In this document: one piece after another, positions 43,729 through 55,336 of the stretch
Position numbering within the stretch: position 1 is the stretch's first letter
How the letters are laid out: every line of letters starts with the position of its first letter
Assembly (NCBI GenBank): GCA_024867545.1
Contig: JANFNE010000020.1
Location: forward strand, 496,001 to 560,000
Direction of reading: 5' to 3'
Length of the DNA stretch: 64,000 nucleotides
DNA from: Phytopythium helicoides
Lineage: Eukaryota > Oomycota > Peronosporomycetes > Pythiales > Pythiaceae
The notes under the pieces: model-generated
Told to the model about the DNA's origin: nothing
Database searches by the model: none
Seen by the model: the letters and a program-made list of their open reading frames with translations, nothing else
Made by a program: the position numbers and the translations under genes

Positions 43729-45272
43729 TTAGAATACCAACCTATGATCGGAAGCTTCAGCGTACTCGGTGATACTCTCGCAAGCACTGATCTGGACTGT
43801 CGCAAATCTGCCACACACGATTTAGCTCAGACTTGACTGAACATTACCAAGCCGAAATGCACTTACGAATCATTTGCTGCTATGATAAAATCGCGGAATA
43901 CTGCGTCCTCGCAGAACGGTTGAGGATTTGGTAGTAGCGAGTCGTTCAGGATGGGGTCCCCAATGTTCGAAACAAGCAGTTCTGTAATGGCTTCAAGTGG
44001 TAGGTTGGAGCGCAAACTACGAGCCACAATATACCGCTCTGAGCTTGCTGGGCGACTCGTCTAGTGCGTACAAATTGTTAGATTTGTTTCGTCGAGAACG
44101 CAACATCGAGAATTCTTACAACTGGTTTCACGATGGCTAACTTGTCAAAGCACTGGTGGAGTAACCACACGAGCTCGCGCATCACCGGTGTTGATAACTC
44201 GAATGTCTTGCACACAAAGTCGCCGCCGGGACGAAGTACATACAGCATAGCGAGCACCTCGGCTGTCACAAGTCGTGTCATCATGGATTCCTACAAAATC
44301 AAGTATCAATTCGCACGTCAGACAGCAAGCAGAACAACCAATAGACCCACAGACCCTAATTACCTGGTTGTCTCGGTCCCTGGCATCAAGGAATCCGCCA
44401 TCGGCCACTGACAATGCCACGCCATGGGGACAGCGGGTGCGAACAACATCTCGAAAGCGTTGGATGTTTTCAACTGAGTACAGGTCTCCCGTGCCATCTG
44501 CACCGTACGAGATCGTAAAGTGCGCGCCTGCCCTTTTCTCCTTACTAGGATCCTTGCTTCCGTCGTCAACATGAATCAGCGCCAAGTCTTGTGGTAAGCG
44601 CCAGTCGCACAAATTTGCGGCATCACGCAGTGAGATGCCGAATCCTTCGATGTGATTGCTCTTCGTTGATTCATCGAGTACACTCTGGTCGGTTTGCTGC
44701 TGTAAACGCCAGAGCAGATACTCGGAGAAGCCACCAGGTCCCCCGCAAATGTCAGTGAACGCAAACTCTCTTGGTGAGGAAGACCTCGCGCAGGCCGTCC
44801 ACTGGAAAATGTGGTCCAGCGTCACCAACTTCATAGCTGACCGGTTGAGAAATCGGTGCCGCCCAAGCCGCTCGAACGGATTGCAGGCGCTCCGGGCAGA
44901 GAGGAATTCCTCGCTGCTGAGGGCATCGAACCGCCTCTTGGCGTCCGCCAGCCTCTCCAGGAGCTCGTTTTGCTGGTCATGGTCATCACTTCCACACGTA
45001 TTTCTTGAAGGGTACTCTTCATCTCGAGGCGCCAACGCCTGCCGCAGCGCGTCATCGTTTTCCGTGTCCTTGACAAGGAAGCAAACTCCGTGTGGTCCGC
45101 GGAAGTAACGAGTAGACAGCAATGCGTCTGCGAGTTCCGTCCCAGGCATCAGCTGGGGGAGTGGTGGCGCGCGCGGGGGTGACCGACGAGCCCGCTTGCG
45201 CTCCCTCTGACTGTTGCCGAAGCTCGCAAAGCCCAGCGCCGCCATCATCGCAGCCTCTTCCTCGGAGCTCAT
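43729..45272 (-). CDS. CMTR1: Cap-specific mRNA 2'-O-methyltransferase (CMTR1 type)
   Basis: Methylates the ribose 2'-O of the first transcribed nucleotide of capped mRNA. Exons 45272-44364, 44290-44120, 44060-43867, 43807-43729 (introns 59-73 nt) give 450 residues. Visible: RFLNRSAMKL, the SAM-binding DICGGPGGFSEYLLWR, GFGISL, the catalytic Asp in VALSVADGGF, and the catalytic Lys in LRPGGDFVCKTFELSTP, then SRPASSERYIVARSL after an intron, matching the Rossmann fold of human CMTR1. The G-patch and WW domains of the animal protein are absent. Start chosen at 45272 (MSSEEEAAMMAALGF); a longer in-frame start at 45392 is possible. It converges with the UHM-SBP2-like gene (145 bases between stops). 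Confidence 0.88.
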
Positions 45273-45637
45273 CGATAGGGTCGTCCGTCTGTGCACGATA
45301 CTGAGACTGAATCCAGGCAAACAGATACTTCGAAGTACTGCGCTTCGTCCATCCACTTGGCAAGCAAACGAGGAAACCTGTACTTGTAGCATTGACGCAA
45401 AGAAGGAAAGCGTTGCTTTGGAAACGGGTGTACATATGTTACGATCTATACTGCGGGTCTGATGAGTTTTGCTCGCTCCATCTCAAACACTCACGAACAA
45501 AAGCGGCGAGCGGCGGGCTTCCACCTCCAGTGCTTCTCGGCCGCAGCCACCAGCACATTCACATTGCCGCGTCGGATCCCAGCCCCACCGTTACGATGAA
45601 CAGCGTGCTGGAGCCACACATACATATAACAGGCGAT

Positions 45638-48600
45638 CTACGAGCCGATCGAAGCTGACGCCACCGCCGCGTGGATTTCGCCGCGGATTGACGTAATGCG
45701 GTGCAGCACTGACTCGAGCTCGGCCTCAAGCTGCAGCTCGCGCCCCACGCTTTCATCCAGCAGCTGCTCAAGGTACTTGATTCGGCTTTGGTCGGGACCT
45801 GCCTTGAGCGCGTCACGCAAGTTGCGTCCCTGCGCGCGCTGCCGAGTGCGAGTCTCCAGACCCCGTTGGTGCTGAGAAAGCACTTCCCCATCAAAGTCGG
45901 CAAAAAGCTCTTCAAGATTGGCTGCTACGCTGGCAGGCATATGCCCGGCAGGTGGGCTCACCTCCCCAAACGATTCGCCATTGTTATCGTCTGCGCCATT
46001 ATCCGAAGGAGACATGTCGAAGTTATCGTCGTCGTCGCTCATATCCGAGCAGTCTGACAGCGTGAGTTTGCTGCGGAACTCATCATAGTCGTGGATGCCG
46101 TCAATCTCCAGCTGCATGGCCTTCTCTTCTGCATCTAGTTCGACGCCAGCATCGATCGGCAATATTGACGGTGAAGTGATACCAGCATTTGGATCCAGCC
46201 GATTGCCAAGCATCGTGACTCCTCCCACGACGGGACCGGACAGATCGTTGGCACCGAACTCGGACGCGTTGTCGTCCTGATACCGACCTTGAGCATTGTC
46301 GCCAGAATAGCCGCTGTTTGCCCCACCGCGTGAATGCTGCTGCTGGTGAACAGGCTCCATGTACTCCATGTAGTCCGGGTGACTCTCTGGGTCCCATCGG
46401 AAGAACATTGCGTCCCAAAGAACCACGCGCTTGAGGTTTGCGCGAGGGTACAGCACACGGTTCGTCTGTCGGTAGAGGGGGTTGCGGAATGGCGCAGGGT
46501 TCTCAAGAACGGGCGTCCACACTGACTCGGTGCGCTCCCACACCTTTGTCGAGGAAACGCTCACGCTCCGAGTTGTACAAAAACGTTCCGTACAGACCGG
46601 AGATTGTCGAGTCAGCGATGTGGAGCAGGAACTTCTCGTTGAACTCGAAGCACGTCGGGAACTGCCGCGTCATCTGCCAGACGCAGTCAAGGAACTGAAG
46701 CATGACGGGTGAGCGCTCATTCGGTTGATCCGTGATGTCCTTGCCGACACCAATACGGTCCGCAAATTTGTGACCAAATGAACACCACTCCTTCTCCACC
46801 AGAGCAGCGAAACCACGAATGCTCCGGTAGTAAGGATCGAGAATCAGCTGGGCAAGAGCCACGAGCTGCGGTGTTCGATCCCAGCCGTCACTGCAGTGGA
46901 CGAGTACCGATGCACCATCTTCATGCAGAACTTCAGCAACTCTCCGCGCACCCGAAAGAACACGCATAACGTGTTTCAACCATCTCGTGTCTGCTTGTGC
47001 ATTTGTACAATTAGGTTAGAAGCTCACCAGCAGACAAATGGTCAACTGGCATGTTGGCTTACTCTCAAGACGATTGTGGTAGTGTTTGTCGCCATCCTCC
47101 ACGCTGCTTGGGCTCACAAGCGCCTTCAACGCATCCCAAGATTCGCGCATCTTGTGGATGTTTGCGATACCCATGAACTCAATCTGAGCATTGTCATAAT
47201 GCTGTGAGTTTTCGACACCTATGGGCACACGTTTCAAAATGTTAGTATTTGGGTTTGCTCACTGATCAAACGCTGATCGACATAGAGCTTACCTTTCCCC
47301 TTTAGGCGATTTCCCTTGGTCGCAATTGGCTTTCGGGCGTCAATGATGTGGAGCGGCGGCGAAATGCCCGCGCTGTTCTTGTTCGCCGAATCACGGTAAG
47401 CGCGAAGAAGAATACGGTCGGGCTCTGATCGATTCCCTGCCATGCCATAATTAGGCTGGCTAGAACGTGAAAGCACACTCTTGTTCACAGGATGTCGCCA
47501 CACAACAACCGGTAAGCGTGCACGGGATCGGAAGCGCGCTGACTGGACGAGTTGCTCCTCTGACATGAGTGACGGCACAACCATCAGCTGCGGATATGTC
47601 GGGCTGAAACGGAACTTGGAGTTCTTAAGCAGACGCCATGTGATAACAGAGTTTCCGTCTTCATCTTGTCCCGCGTTACCGCCTCCGTTTTTGTGTGCTG
47701 TCAAGAACCCGAGACGCTGGTACTCGGCAAACGGAGAGTACACGAACCAACCGTTCGTCATCTCTGTGAGAGGAGTAATACGCTCCTTGGCCTTCTCAGT
47801 GTGGAAGTCGAATGCAAATAGCGCGCCAATCATGTTGGGAGGCTTCATTCGTAGCGTCAAGAGGTTGAGCCACCGGAAGTCTGGCGTTGAAGGAAGCTGG
47901 TCGTATCCCTTCTTGCGCGAGTAAGCGTCGTGCATTGCAAGCCGCAGTGTCCGCATATCCTTGCACGAAATTAGCAGCATCAAGCCATCACGTGTGATGA
48001 GGTCGATGGCTGCGAGCGGCAGCTCAAACGAGCCAAACTTCCAGTTGGCGTCGTATGGTGTGAAGGTGATGCGGTACGATGTGATCTTCAGCACGCCCTG
48101 CACAGCACGGTCCGACTGAGACATAACCACGAGGTTGGTCACGCGCTGCACATGCTCAAGCACGGATTCTCCGGGGAGAAGCCCAAAGTGGTCCGTGACG
48201 ATCGACTCGCGGATCTTCGACCGCGTGAACTCGCCTGAAATGACCGACGATGCGTCGTCCGCGACTTCTGTAGGTGCGCGCGACGAGAACGAGAGCATCG
48301 AGACGGGCTGGTACATGGTCTGGTACGACGGGTTCTCGATGATAGCAGTCGAGCTGCTGACCGAGCTTTCCTTTGCGCTAGTAGCACTGGGTGCGCTGCT
48401 GGTGTTCGGGTTGTTTCCGCTGTTGGCAGGGGTGTTGGAGGTCGTGTTGACGCTGGCACTCGAGGCTGCAAAGTGAGAGTTGCCGCCTGCAGGGTGCGGA
48501 GACGGCTTGTTCCTGTACATGACCTTGCCCTCCTCGAGCGCCTGCACAAAGTTGGCGCGGTCCTCTACGCTGAAGAACGTGATCTTCTTGTTGAGCGTGG

Positions 48601-49426
48601 CCGTGTTGGTCTGTATCTTGAGCTGCATGCCGAGTCTGGCCTGCGGCTTGGCGGTGACGGCTGCGCACGAGTAGCTCTCCCTGGCGTCGTGCGGGGAGAG
48701 GAAGTTGAGCATGCGCGCCTCGATGTCGACCTGCAGCTGTATGGATGCGCGCCTGCTGCCGAGCTTCTCGAGCACGCTGTCGGACTTTTTGACCGTGAAG
48801 GTGAATAGCGTGACGTCCGAGAGCGGGGGCGAGTCGCGCGTGTACCCGAACAGGTTGCCGTGCGTGGACCTGCTGCGTCCGTTCTCGGCCATGACGTTGT
48901 TCCCCTCTGCGAGGCTGTTGGTGGACGCGTGGAAGTCGACTCGGCCGCCCAGGTGTCGGTCGTAGTTGGCCGGGTAGGCTCCCAGACTGGACCTTCCTCC
49001 ATCTGGGCGGGGGATGGCCATGGGGAACCTCGGACTCGACGCCTGCGCAGCAGCACCACCACCACCGCCACCACCACCGCTGCTGGGGCTTGCGCTGCTG
49101 CCGCCGTTCGCCGCCGCCGTGTGGTGGAAGGCGCGCCTGTCTCCGCCTGCAGCCTGCGGCGGGGAGCTCGACAGCTCGGCGGCCTGCAGCGCGGCGTCGT
49201 CGCTGCCGCCCGAGGGGTTGTCCGCGTCCGTGGGCGCGCGGCCGATGAGCCGCCAGGCGTTGGCCGTGGCCTGTCCGGCCTGCAGCAGGTGCTTCTCGGC
49301 GCGCAGCAGCTTGTCGAGCGTCGCCGAGTCCATGGTCGACTGCCGCTGCGCCAGGTACGCGTCCTCCTCGTCGGCCGCGGACGCCGAGCGCGTGGTCGCC
49401 TTGTCCTCGTCGCCCAGCTCGCTCAT
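45638..49426 (-). CDS. Myotubularin-family phosphoinositide 3-phosphatase
   Basis: Removes the 3-phosphate from PI3P and PI(3,5)P2 on endosomal membranes. Exons 49426-47293, 47218-47063, 46990-45638 (introns 74 and 72 nt). A long low-complexity N-terminus with a Gly run and a possible helical region is followed by a PH-GRAM domain ([32 protein letters not shown]), the phosphatase domain ([47 protein letters not shown]) and an intact active-site loop [15 protein letters not shown] (about 46870-46905), so it should be catalytically active. A C-terminal acidic region ends in a coiled coil. The frame changes once at CC 46543-46544, like one extra base; corrected length 1213. No FYVE domain is seen. 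Confidence 0.9.
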
Positions 49427-51098
49427 GCCCGTCGGCCGTCGCGCTTTACCGTCAAGGGGGGGAGAGCGTCACTACGTCGAGCGGTCTTGGAAGGGGGGCG
49501 GGAAGCGCTTGGGTCGGGTCTCGGGTCGGGTCGGGTTGGGGGGGGGGAGGAAGAAGCGAGCATACAAAGAGCAAGTAGTTGGTACGTACGCGGCCCGCGA
49601 CAGGGGGAGTATACGAACCATACAAAGAGCTATATACATGCACCGGCTGCTCTGACTCGGCGGACTAGGGGACGAGCGAGGTTTTGGCCAATGGGAGAGC
49701 CATATTCACCCACTCTGGCTCGGCGAGCACCGCCCACTCTGGACGCTAGCGAGACACGATGGGAATTGCATGCTGCCCAGGACTCGCAAGGTGAGCTCCT
49801 CGAGACCCCGGCCTCGACAATCGCCTCAAGTGACTGCACGCCGGGTGTGACACAGCACGTACCGTGCCATGGAGCGCAGCAGGCAGCCACTAGTGTTTGT
49901 GTGTCTGACGTGATGAGGCGTGTGCCCAATTTGCTTGCAGGCAGAGCAGGTCCGCCCACCCACTCGAGGCAGGCTCCAGCCAACGACAAAGGCATCGACT
50001 GCTGACTTTTGATCGGCAGCGGCAGCAACGGGTGAAAAGTGAAAATTGCCACAGGCCCACTCCCACGTTGATAGTAGTATTTAGCTGGCAGGCGATTGCT
50101 TGCTCTGGCTGCACCGCCTTCGTGAGTCATGAATCCCTGGTGCTTTGCTGCTGCCATTATGCACCCCGCGCAATCATTGCATCTGTCCGACGACTGGTAC
50201 TTCAACAGGACGTGAGGTGAGCTACCCATGATTTTGTATTGACCAGAACCGCACTATCTCTCACGGCCTTTACGTTTGAGCACAGTGTTCTCGGACAAGA
50301 TGTAGGTCGCGGATCGACGCGGCGATACATGATAGGATCGATGATGTGCACACTCGATCTAACGATTCACGGTCCCAGGAGGCAGGCAGCAAAGGCTCGT
50401 CATGAGGCTGTTTTGCGTCTATGCAAACAACTGCTGGCGTTGCGTCGGTCAGACTGGTCAGCGAGAGCGACACACCGCCCAACAGCGTCAGGGATCCATG
50501 AAGCACCGCGTCTTTCTGATCGCGATTTGTAAAGCGGGTATAAGCTGAGCTTATTAAGCTCCAAGGATGTAGACGACTAGCAACACGAAGTTGCCGAGAC
50601 TGTGCACTGACACGACTTAAAATTGAGCGGCTGCATGTTCGGCTACCCCGCCTCGATATCTTCGCCGCCACCGCGGGACTCCAAAATCGGCAATGCACAG
50701 GTTGAGCTCGCTCTGCTTGTTCGATCCCTGCACGGTTGGTCACCATGACAACTTCGTGCGGCATCTCAGGATGGGGACTGAACTTGAAGTTTCCGTCCCA
50801 CCGCTCGATCTCGAGAGCTCATGCTGACGACAACAAGGCCTCCGATAGCTCGTCGATGGAGATCACCATGGCGCCAATTCACGTCCGACCATGCTGCGGC
50901 ACCAGCAGACCGCGGACACCACCAAGCCACCACCAAGCCGAGCTCTCCAAGGTCGTCGACCACCAATCCAATTTCGCATGTCGCAACATGGGTACCACTT
51001 CAGCTGAGACCGACTGGTCACTTCACAATCCGATCCGCCGAGCAGCTCCAAGCGCAGCCGCCTCCTCATCTCCAGCGCCAGCTCCAAGCTCAGCGGCA
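49427..51098. other. Intergenic region, myotubularin / DSD-like gene
   Basis: About 1.7 kb with no gene supported. A G-rich stretch (GGGTCGGGT type repeats and a G9 run, about 49511-49550) lies upstream of the myotubularin start, followed by a CCAAT box near 49688. The last 350 bases are open in the DSD-like frame and could encode an N-terminal extension. Confidence 0.45.
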
Positions 51099-52555
51099 AT
51101 GCGCGCGTGGATGGCGACGCCCAGCGTGGCGGTGGACGAGGCCCGGCTCAAGGCCAACATCGACCGCATGCAGCAGCTCGCGAGCAGCCACGGCGTGCAG
51201 CTGCGGCCGCACGCCAAGACGCACAAGACGCGCGAGGTCGCGAGCCTGCAGGTGGCGGCTGGCGCGTGCGGCGTGGCCGTGTCCAAGCCCTCGGAGGCGC
51301 TCAAGTTCCTGCACGCGGGCATCGACGGGCTCAAGAGCGTGCTGCTCGCCTTCCCGGTCGTGCAGCCCACCAAACTCAGCAAGGTCGTGCCACGCCTCGC
51401 AGCAGACAGGTATTGAGCTGCTCGTGACCGTCGACTCGGCGCTCGGCGTCGACGCGCTTGAGAAGGCCTGCGCTGTCCTGCGACCACCAGGTCAAGGCGC
51501 TGCTGCACATCGACGTCGGCTATCATCGCGTCGGGCTCGAGGAGATGACCCACGCATCCTCGAGCTCGCCAAGCGCGTGCACGCCTCTAAAGGCACTACA
51601 GTTCGGTGGACTGCTCTCCCATGCTGGTGCAGTGCCTCCTCGGTTCTGTGCCAGACTCATGGTTATCATTTCTGACTACTTAGTCGTATAACAGGCCATG
51701 CCTACTCGTGCAAGTCGGTGGAGGAGTGCGCTGAGGTGGCTGAGATCGAGCGTTGCATCATGGTGCGCATCAAAAAGTCACTCGAGGAGGTACGCAAGCA
51801 TTTTCGTTTGTAGATGACTACGACGTGCTGATGATAACGAGACTTGGTTTGAAGAACGGGGTGCCTGTTCCGATCGTCTCGTGTGGCAGCACTCTGACGG
51901 AGCCAGCGCGCCAGAGTTTTGAGGGCATCACGGAGGTGGATACTGTGCAGAGTCATTTGTAACGCTTCTCATTCGCTCATAAAATTTGTTACTTCACACA
52001 GATTCGACCTGGTAACTACGTGTTCCTAGATCGCACGCCTGTTCGCATGGGCTTGGTCACAGTCAAGGATGTGGCGCTCAGCGTCGTTGTGACCGTCGTG
52101 AGCACCAACAAGCGCTATTTCATCGTTGATGGCGGCTCCAAGGTCTTTAGTTCCGACGGGTACGATTTGTGTTGCCTTTATTCTAGCAAGTTACAACTCC
52201 TGGTACGATTTTCTCCACTTGCAGTGTGCGTTCAGGAGGCGATGTCGGGGCCAACACGTACGGGCTCGCTTTTTACGAGAAGGACTTTGACCGTGTCGTG
52301 GGCGAGCCAACTGTTTCTGGCAGAGGTGCCCCCACCGATGACGGTACCGAGGTGCCATGTTTTCCTCTTGTCAAGCTTTCGGAGGAGCATGGATGGGTGA
52401 AGCATGTCGAAGGCGTCGAGTCGCCGCCACTTGGTGCACGCCTTGTGGTACTCCCCAATCACGCATGCGTTGTGGCCAATCTCACAGACACACTCTATGT
52501 GCAGGGTCAACAACCCAAGAGCTGGAAGCTCATCTCGCGTGGGTGCACTCAGTAA
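51099..52555 (+). CDS. D-serine dehydratase / D-threonine aldolase-like PLP enzyme
   Basis: Fold-type III PLP enzyme acting on D-amino acids. PLP-lysine motif RPHAKTHKTREVA, the barrel strand LLHIDVGYHRVGLE, FGGLLSHAGHAYSCKSVEEC, IVSCGSTLTEP, IRPGNYVFLD, and the C-terminal metal-binding pair in LPNHAC, as in D-serine dehydratases (His and Cys bind zinc). Supported introns: 51627-51694, 51945-52001, 52160-52224; another starts at 51790 but its end near 51841 does not keep frame. Frame changes near 51395-51412, 51470-51480, 51541-51550 and 51598-51604 make this one of the most broken genes of the window. Start 51099 or 51111; the open upstream frame (from 50736) could add an N-terminal extension. 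Confidence 0.72.
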
Positions 52556-52643
52556 CGATTTCGAGCACCGGTGATCAGAATGAGTGCAATCAAACATCAA
52601 GTGGAATCCTTAGGATGCTAGCGAATACGTTGGTAATTCGCAT

Positions 52644-55179
52644 TCATACCAATGTTTTGTTGCAACCTAACCACTTCTCTTCGACGGGGTCGCAAGGAGT
52701 TCCGATTCCACGCGAAATCTCTTCTCGACGGATCGCTTCGTGCGGCGGGGAATACATGCACACAATCACCATCATGCGGTCGCTGTAGCACATGCCGAGC
52801 TCATTCGCGTAGTACTGACTTGAGCTGGCTAAGCGACATCGACGGTAGAGCACCCCGTTGCATGCACGGACATTCACTTCTAACACTGGCACCAAATAGT
52901 AATCAGTTCGGATTGGAAAAGTGCAAACAGTTGTGTTGAATCTTTCGAAAGTAGCTTGAGCGACTGGAGTTGGTCGTTGCTCGTTGTGATCAAAGCATTT
53001 GCCGATCGGCTGCGCTTCGCAAATCGATGGTACCTTGCAGGCTCCAAAATAACCGTTGCAACATGCACCAATGTCACCAATTATGAGAGACACCAGAAAA
53101 CGATTCTTCGAGAAATCTGGAAGCGTGTACATGTTGTGACTTCCGACTAGAACAACGCGCTCTAATGCCTTGAGCGGAGCCACATCTGGCAATTGGGTTA
53201 GATGGGTGAACATAGCAAAGGAAATTGTTTTAAGTTTTGATAGACCTTCAAAGAATGGTAGCCGTGGCAGTGGGGGTGAACACCAAAGTGGACGTACATA
53301 AGAGACTCCATTTGCGAAAACATGTCGTCTGGAAGATAGAGCAAGCTTCGACCACCTGCTTGACCTTCGATCGCACTGCACAGAGACCCGTGAGTAGATT
53401 ATAGCGCACGCATTTTATCTAGCCAACTACACACATGAGCTCGAGTTTGGGAAACATATTCGTCCAGTCCGGAAAGCGATCAATCCCTGTGTACATGAGC
53501 ACTCTATCACACGAATCAGATAACTGCAAGCAATCAAATGTACATTGCACGTGCGACGTACAACTGTTGAAGCCCTTTACATCGATGTAGCTCGTTCGGC
53601 AAATATCGTAGCTGCCGATTGACAATTTGCAGCACCTTCAAATCACCGCTAAAGCCCAGTGTGCGCACGAGATCTGTTACATCGGTAGGATGCGTCCACT
53701 GCTCCCATGACGTTGGTGCTCGATCCATGTCAATCATTGCGCGGCATGGACAGTATCCGTTGGGATTTCCATCGATGTGCAAACGCAACACACTCGGAAT
53801 ATTGTCCACAAATCTTTTCGGACTCATCGACGCTTATGATAGCGTAACTCAGGATGGCAACACCAGCAGCCACAAACACAAGTCCAAATACTCGCGGAAC
53901 GATGTGTTCGCTCTTCGATCGTGTAGAGGGTTTTGTTGATTGGGGGCCGAGTATAGTTAGTCTTCGACGAGAAGAAGTGTCAATACGTCTGTTCTCGAGA
54001 GACAGTCTCGACGAGGCACAAAAATCGAAAGCAGAAAGATACGTTCATACACATTAGTACGATCAAGTCTGGCCAAGTTTGTGTGCGCATGCCGTCAAAA
54101 CTGATGCGAAAGGCAGTTATTGCAGCTGCATCGGACACGAGGCGAGTCTCGCGGTCAAACCAACCAGCAGGAAAGTAGCGCAGATACATCTCTGCTCGAT
54201 TTCGATCGAAGTTGAATTGAAAGGCCGCAGTCATAAGAAGCTGTATAGGGACACCGACCGCAAAGAGCATGTCAAATCTATTGGTGTATCAAGGAAACAT
54301 CGATCATTAGTTTCTATTCGAAGAGATGAAGTATCAATAAAATTCTTACATTGTGTCACAGAAGAGCTCAGTTAGCGCTAAATGTTGAATCGGTGTCAAA
54401 ATGAAGTATCCACCTGAGAGTGCGTTTACAGAGACAAGTGTTGCGTAAGCTATGCACGTGCTACCAGTGTATCCAGCTTCCAAAAGTGAGTGAAGTGAGT
54501 ACGCTTGAACAACTATGTCTGCTGCTTTGTTGAGTGCATTCTAGATATGGAGGTGATAGGCCGTGTTGGTTTTTAGTCAGTTTTAGCAATTGGGAGGAAA
54601 AAAAATTGCCACGGAACATACCATGATCCTACCGTACGGTCCAGAATACGACAGCACATTGAACATCCGAGTCAACGTCTGGTTACCTCCCACTAATTGA
54701 ATCCATTTCCAATGTACAGCGCTGCGGTTCAGTTGTCTTCTGTTTCGCATCCACGTCATTCGAGCTCCAAGCCAAATGTATCCAATCGCAATCAACATGA
54801 GTGAGATTGCGTTGGTGAGAATAATGGCATCTTTAGCATTTACGATGAGCCACATCATTCCATCATCAAATTGGGAAGTTCCCATGAGGAAGTTTATCGC
54901 CGCATTGGGGTGAATGCCCACAATGACAAGCCAGAGCGTCCACGCTAATGAAATGAATATCACTAGCAGCATGGCAGCCCCAGTACAGCCGAATGCTTCA
55001 GTAAAAGTTAGTGCCATGTCTGGACTCCATGCGTTCCGAGTAATTTTACTTGGTTTTCGCGCCGGCACGATAGTGTGGACAGGAGTAGTTGTGGCAAGCA
55101 ATCCCGCTGATGACGATGCTGGGGTCACCGACCTAGAAGAAGGGAGCCATTTGCACAAGCGACTACACAGCCAAGCCAT
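52644..55179 (-). CDS. Multipass membrane protein with LRRs and Cys-rich tail, copy A
   Basis: Tandem paralogue of the next gene. Exon 1 55179-54622, exon 2 54540-54350, exon 3 from 54277 (introns 81 and 72 nt); later exons are less certain. The N-terminal half has about five to six hydrophobic segments (MLLVIFISLAWTLWLVIVGI; AIILTNAISLMLIAIGYIWL; a segment ending in FILTPIQHLALTELF) and RNRAEMYLRYFPAGWFDRE. After another membrane segment comes an LRR region (LKVLQIVNRQLRYLPNELHR, VLMYTGIDRFPDW, VLVGSHNMYTLPDF). The tail is Cys-rich (CKVPSICEAQPIG; ACNGVLYRRCRLASSS; LGMCYSDRMM). Several frame changes lie in the LRR part. I know of no assigned function; the layout suggests a surface receptor or adhesion protein (inference). 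Confidence 0.65.
52671..52874 (-). repeat. 3' end segment of copy A, about 96% identical to copy B
   Basis: These 204 bases differ from 55367-55570 at only about eight positions, far more alike than the rest of the two genes. Confidence 0.8.
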
Positions 55180-55336
55180 TATCGAATGAAATGGAAGAGC
55201 AACGTTCTGTTTGTTGACGCTTGTGCTAAATATGAGAGTGCGCAAGGTTTAATTTTGGGAGACTTATATCCATCAATGTTCAACTTTGGTCTGCTCGTAA
55301 TTTTGCAGTTTTGGAGAATGCACTAACTAACCTCTA

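Noticed and set aside
49511..49560. GGGTCGGGT repeats as telomeric or CRISPR-like array
   Set aside because: Units are irregular and few, and lie in a promoter region; no spacer-repeat order and no match to a telomere repeat.
48860..50005. 381-codon plus-strand frame opposite the myotubularin N-terminus
   Set aside because: Shadow of a GC-rich low-complexity coding region; no domain.
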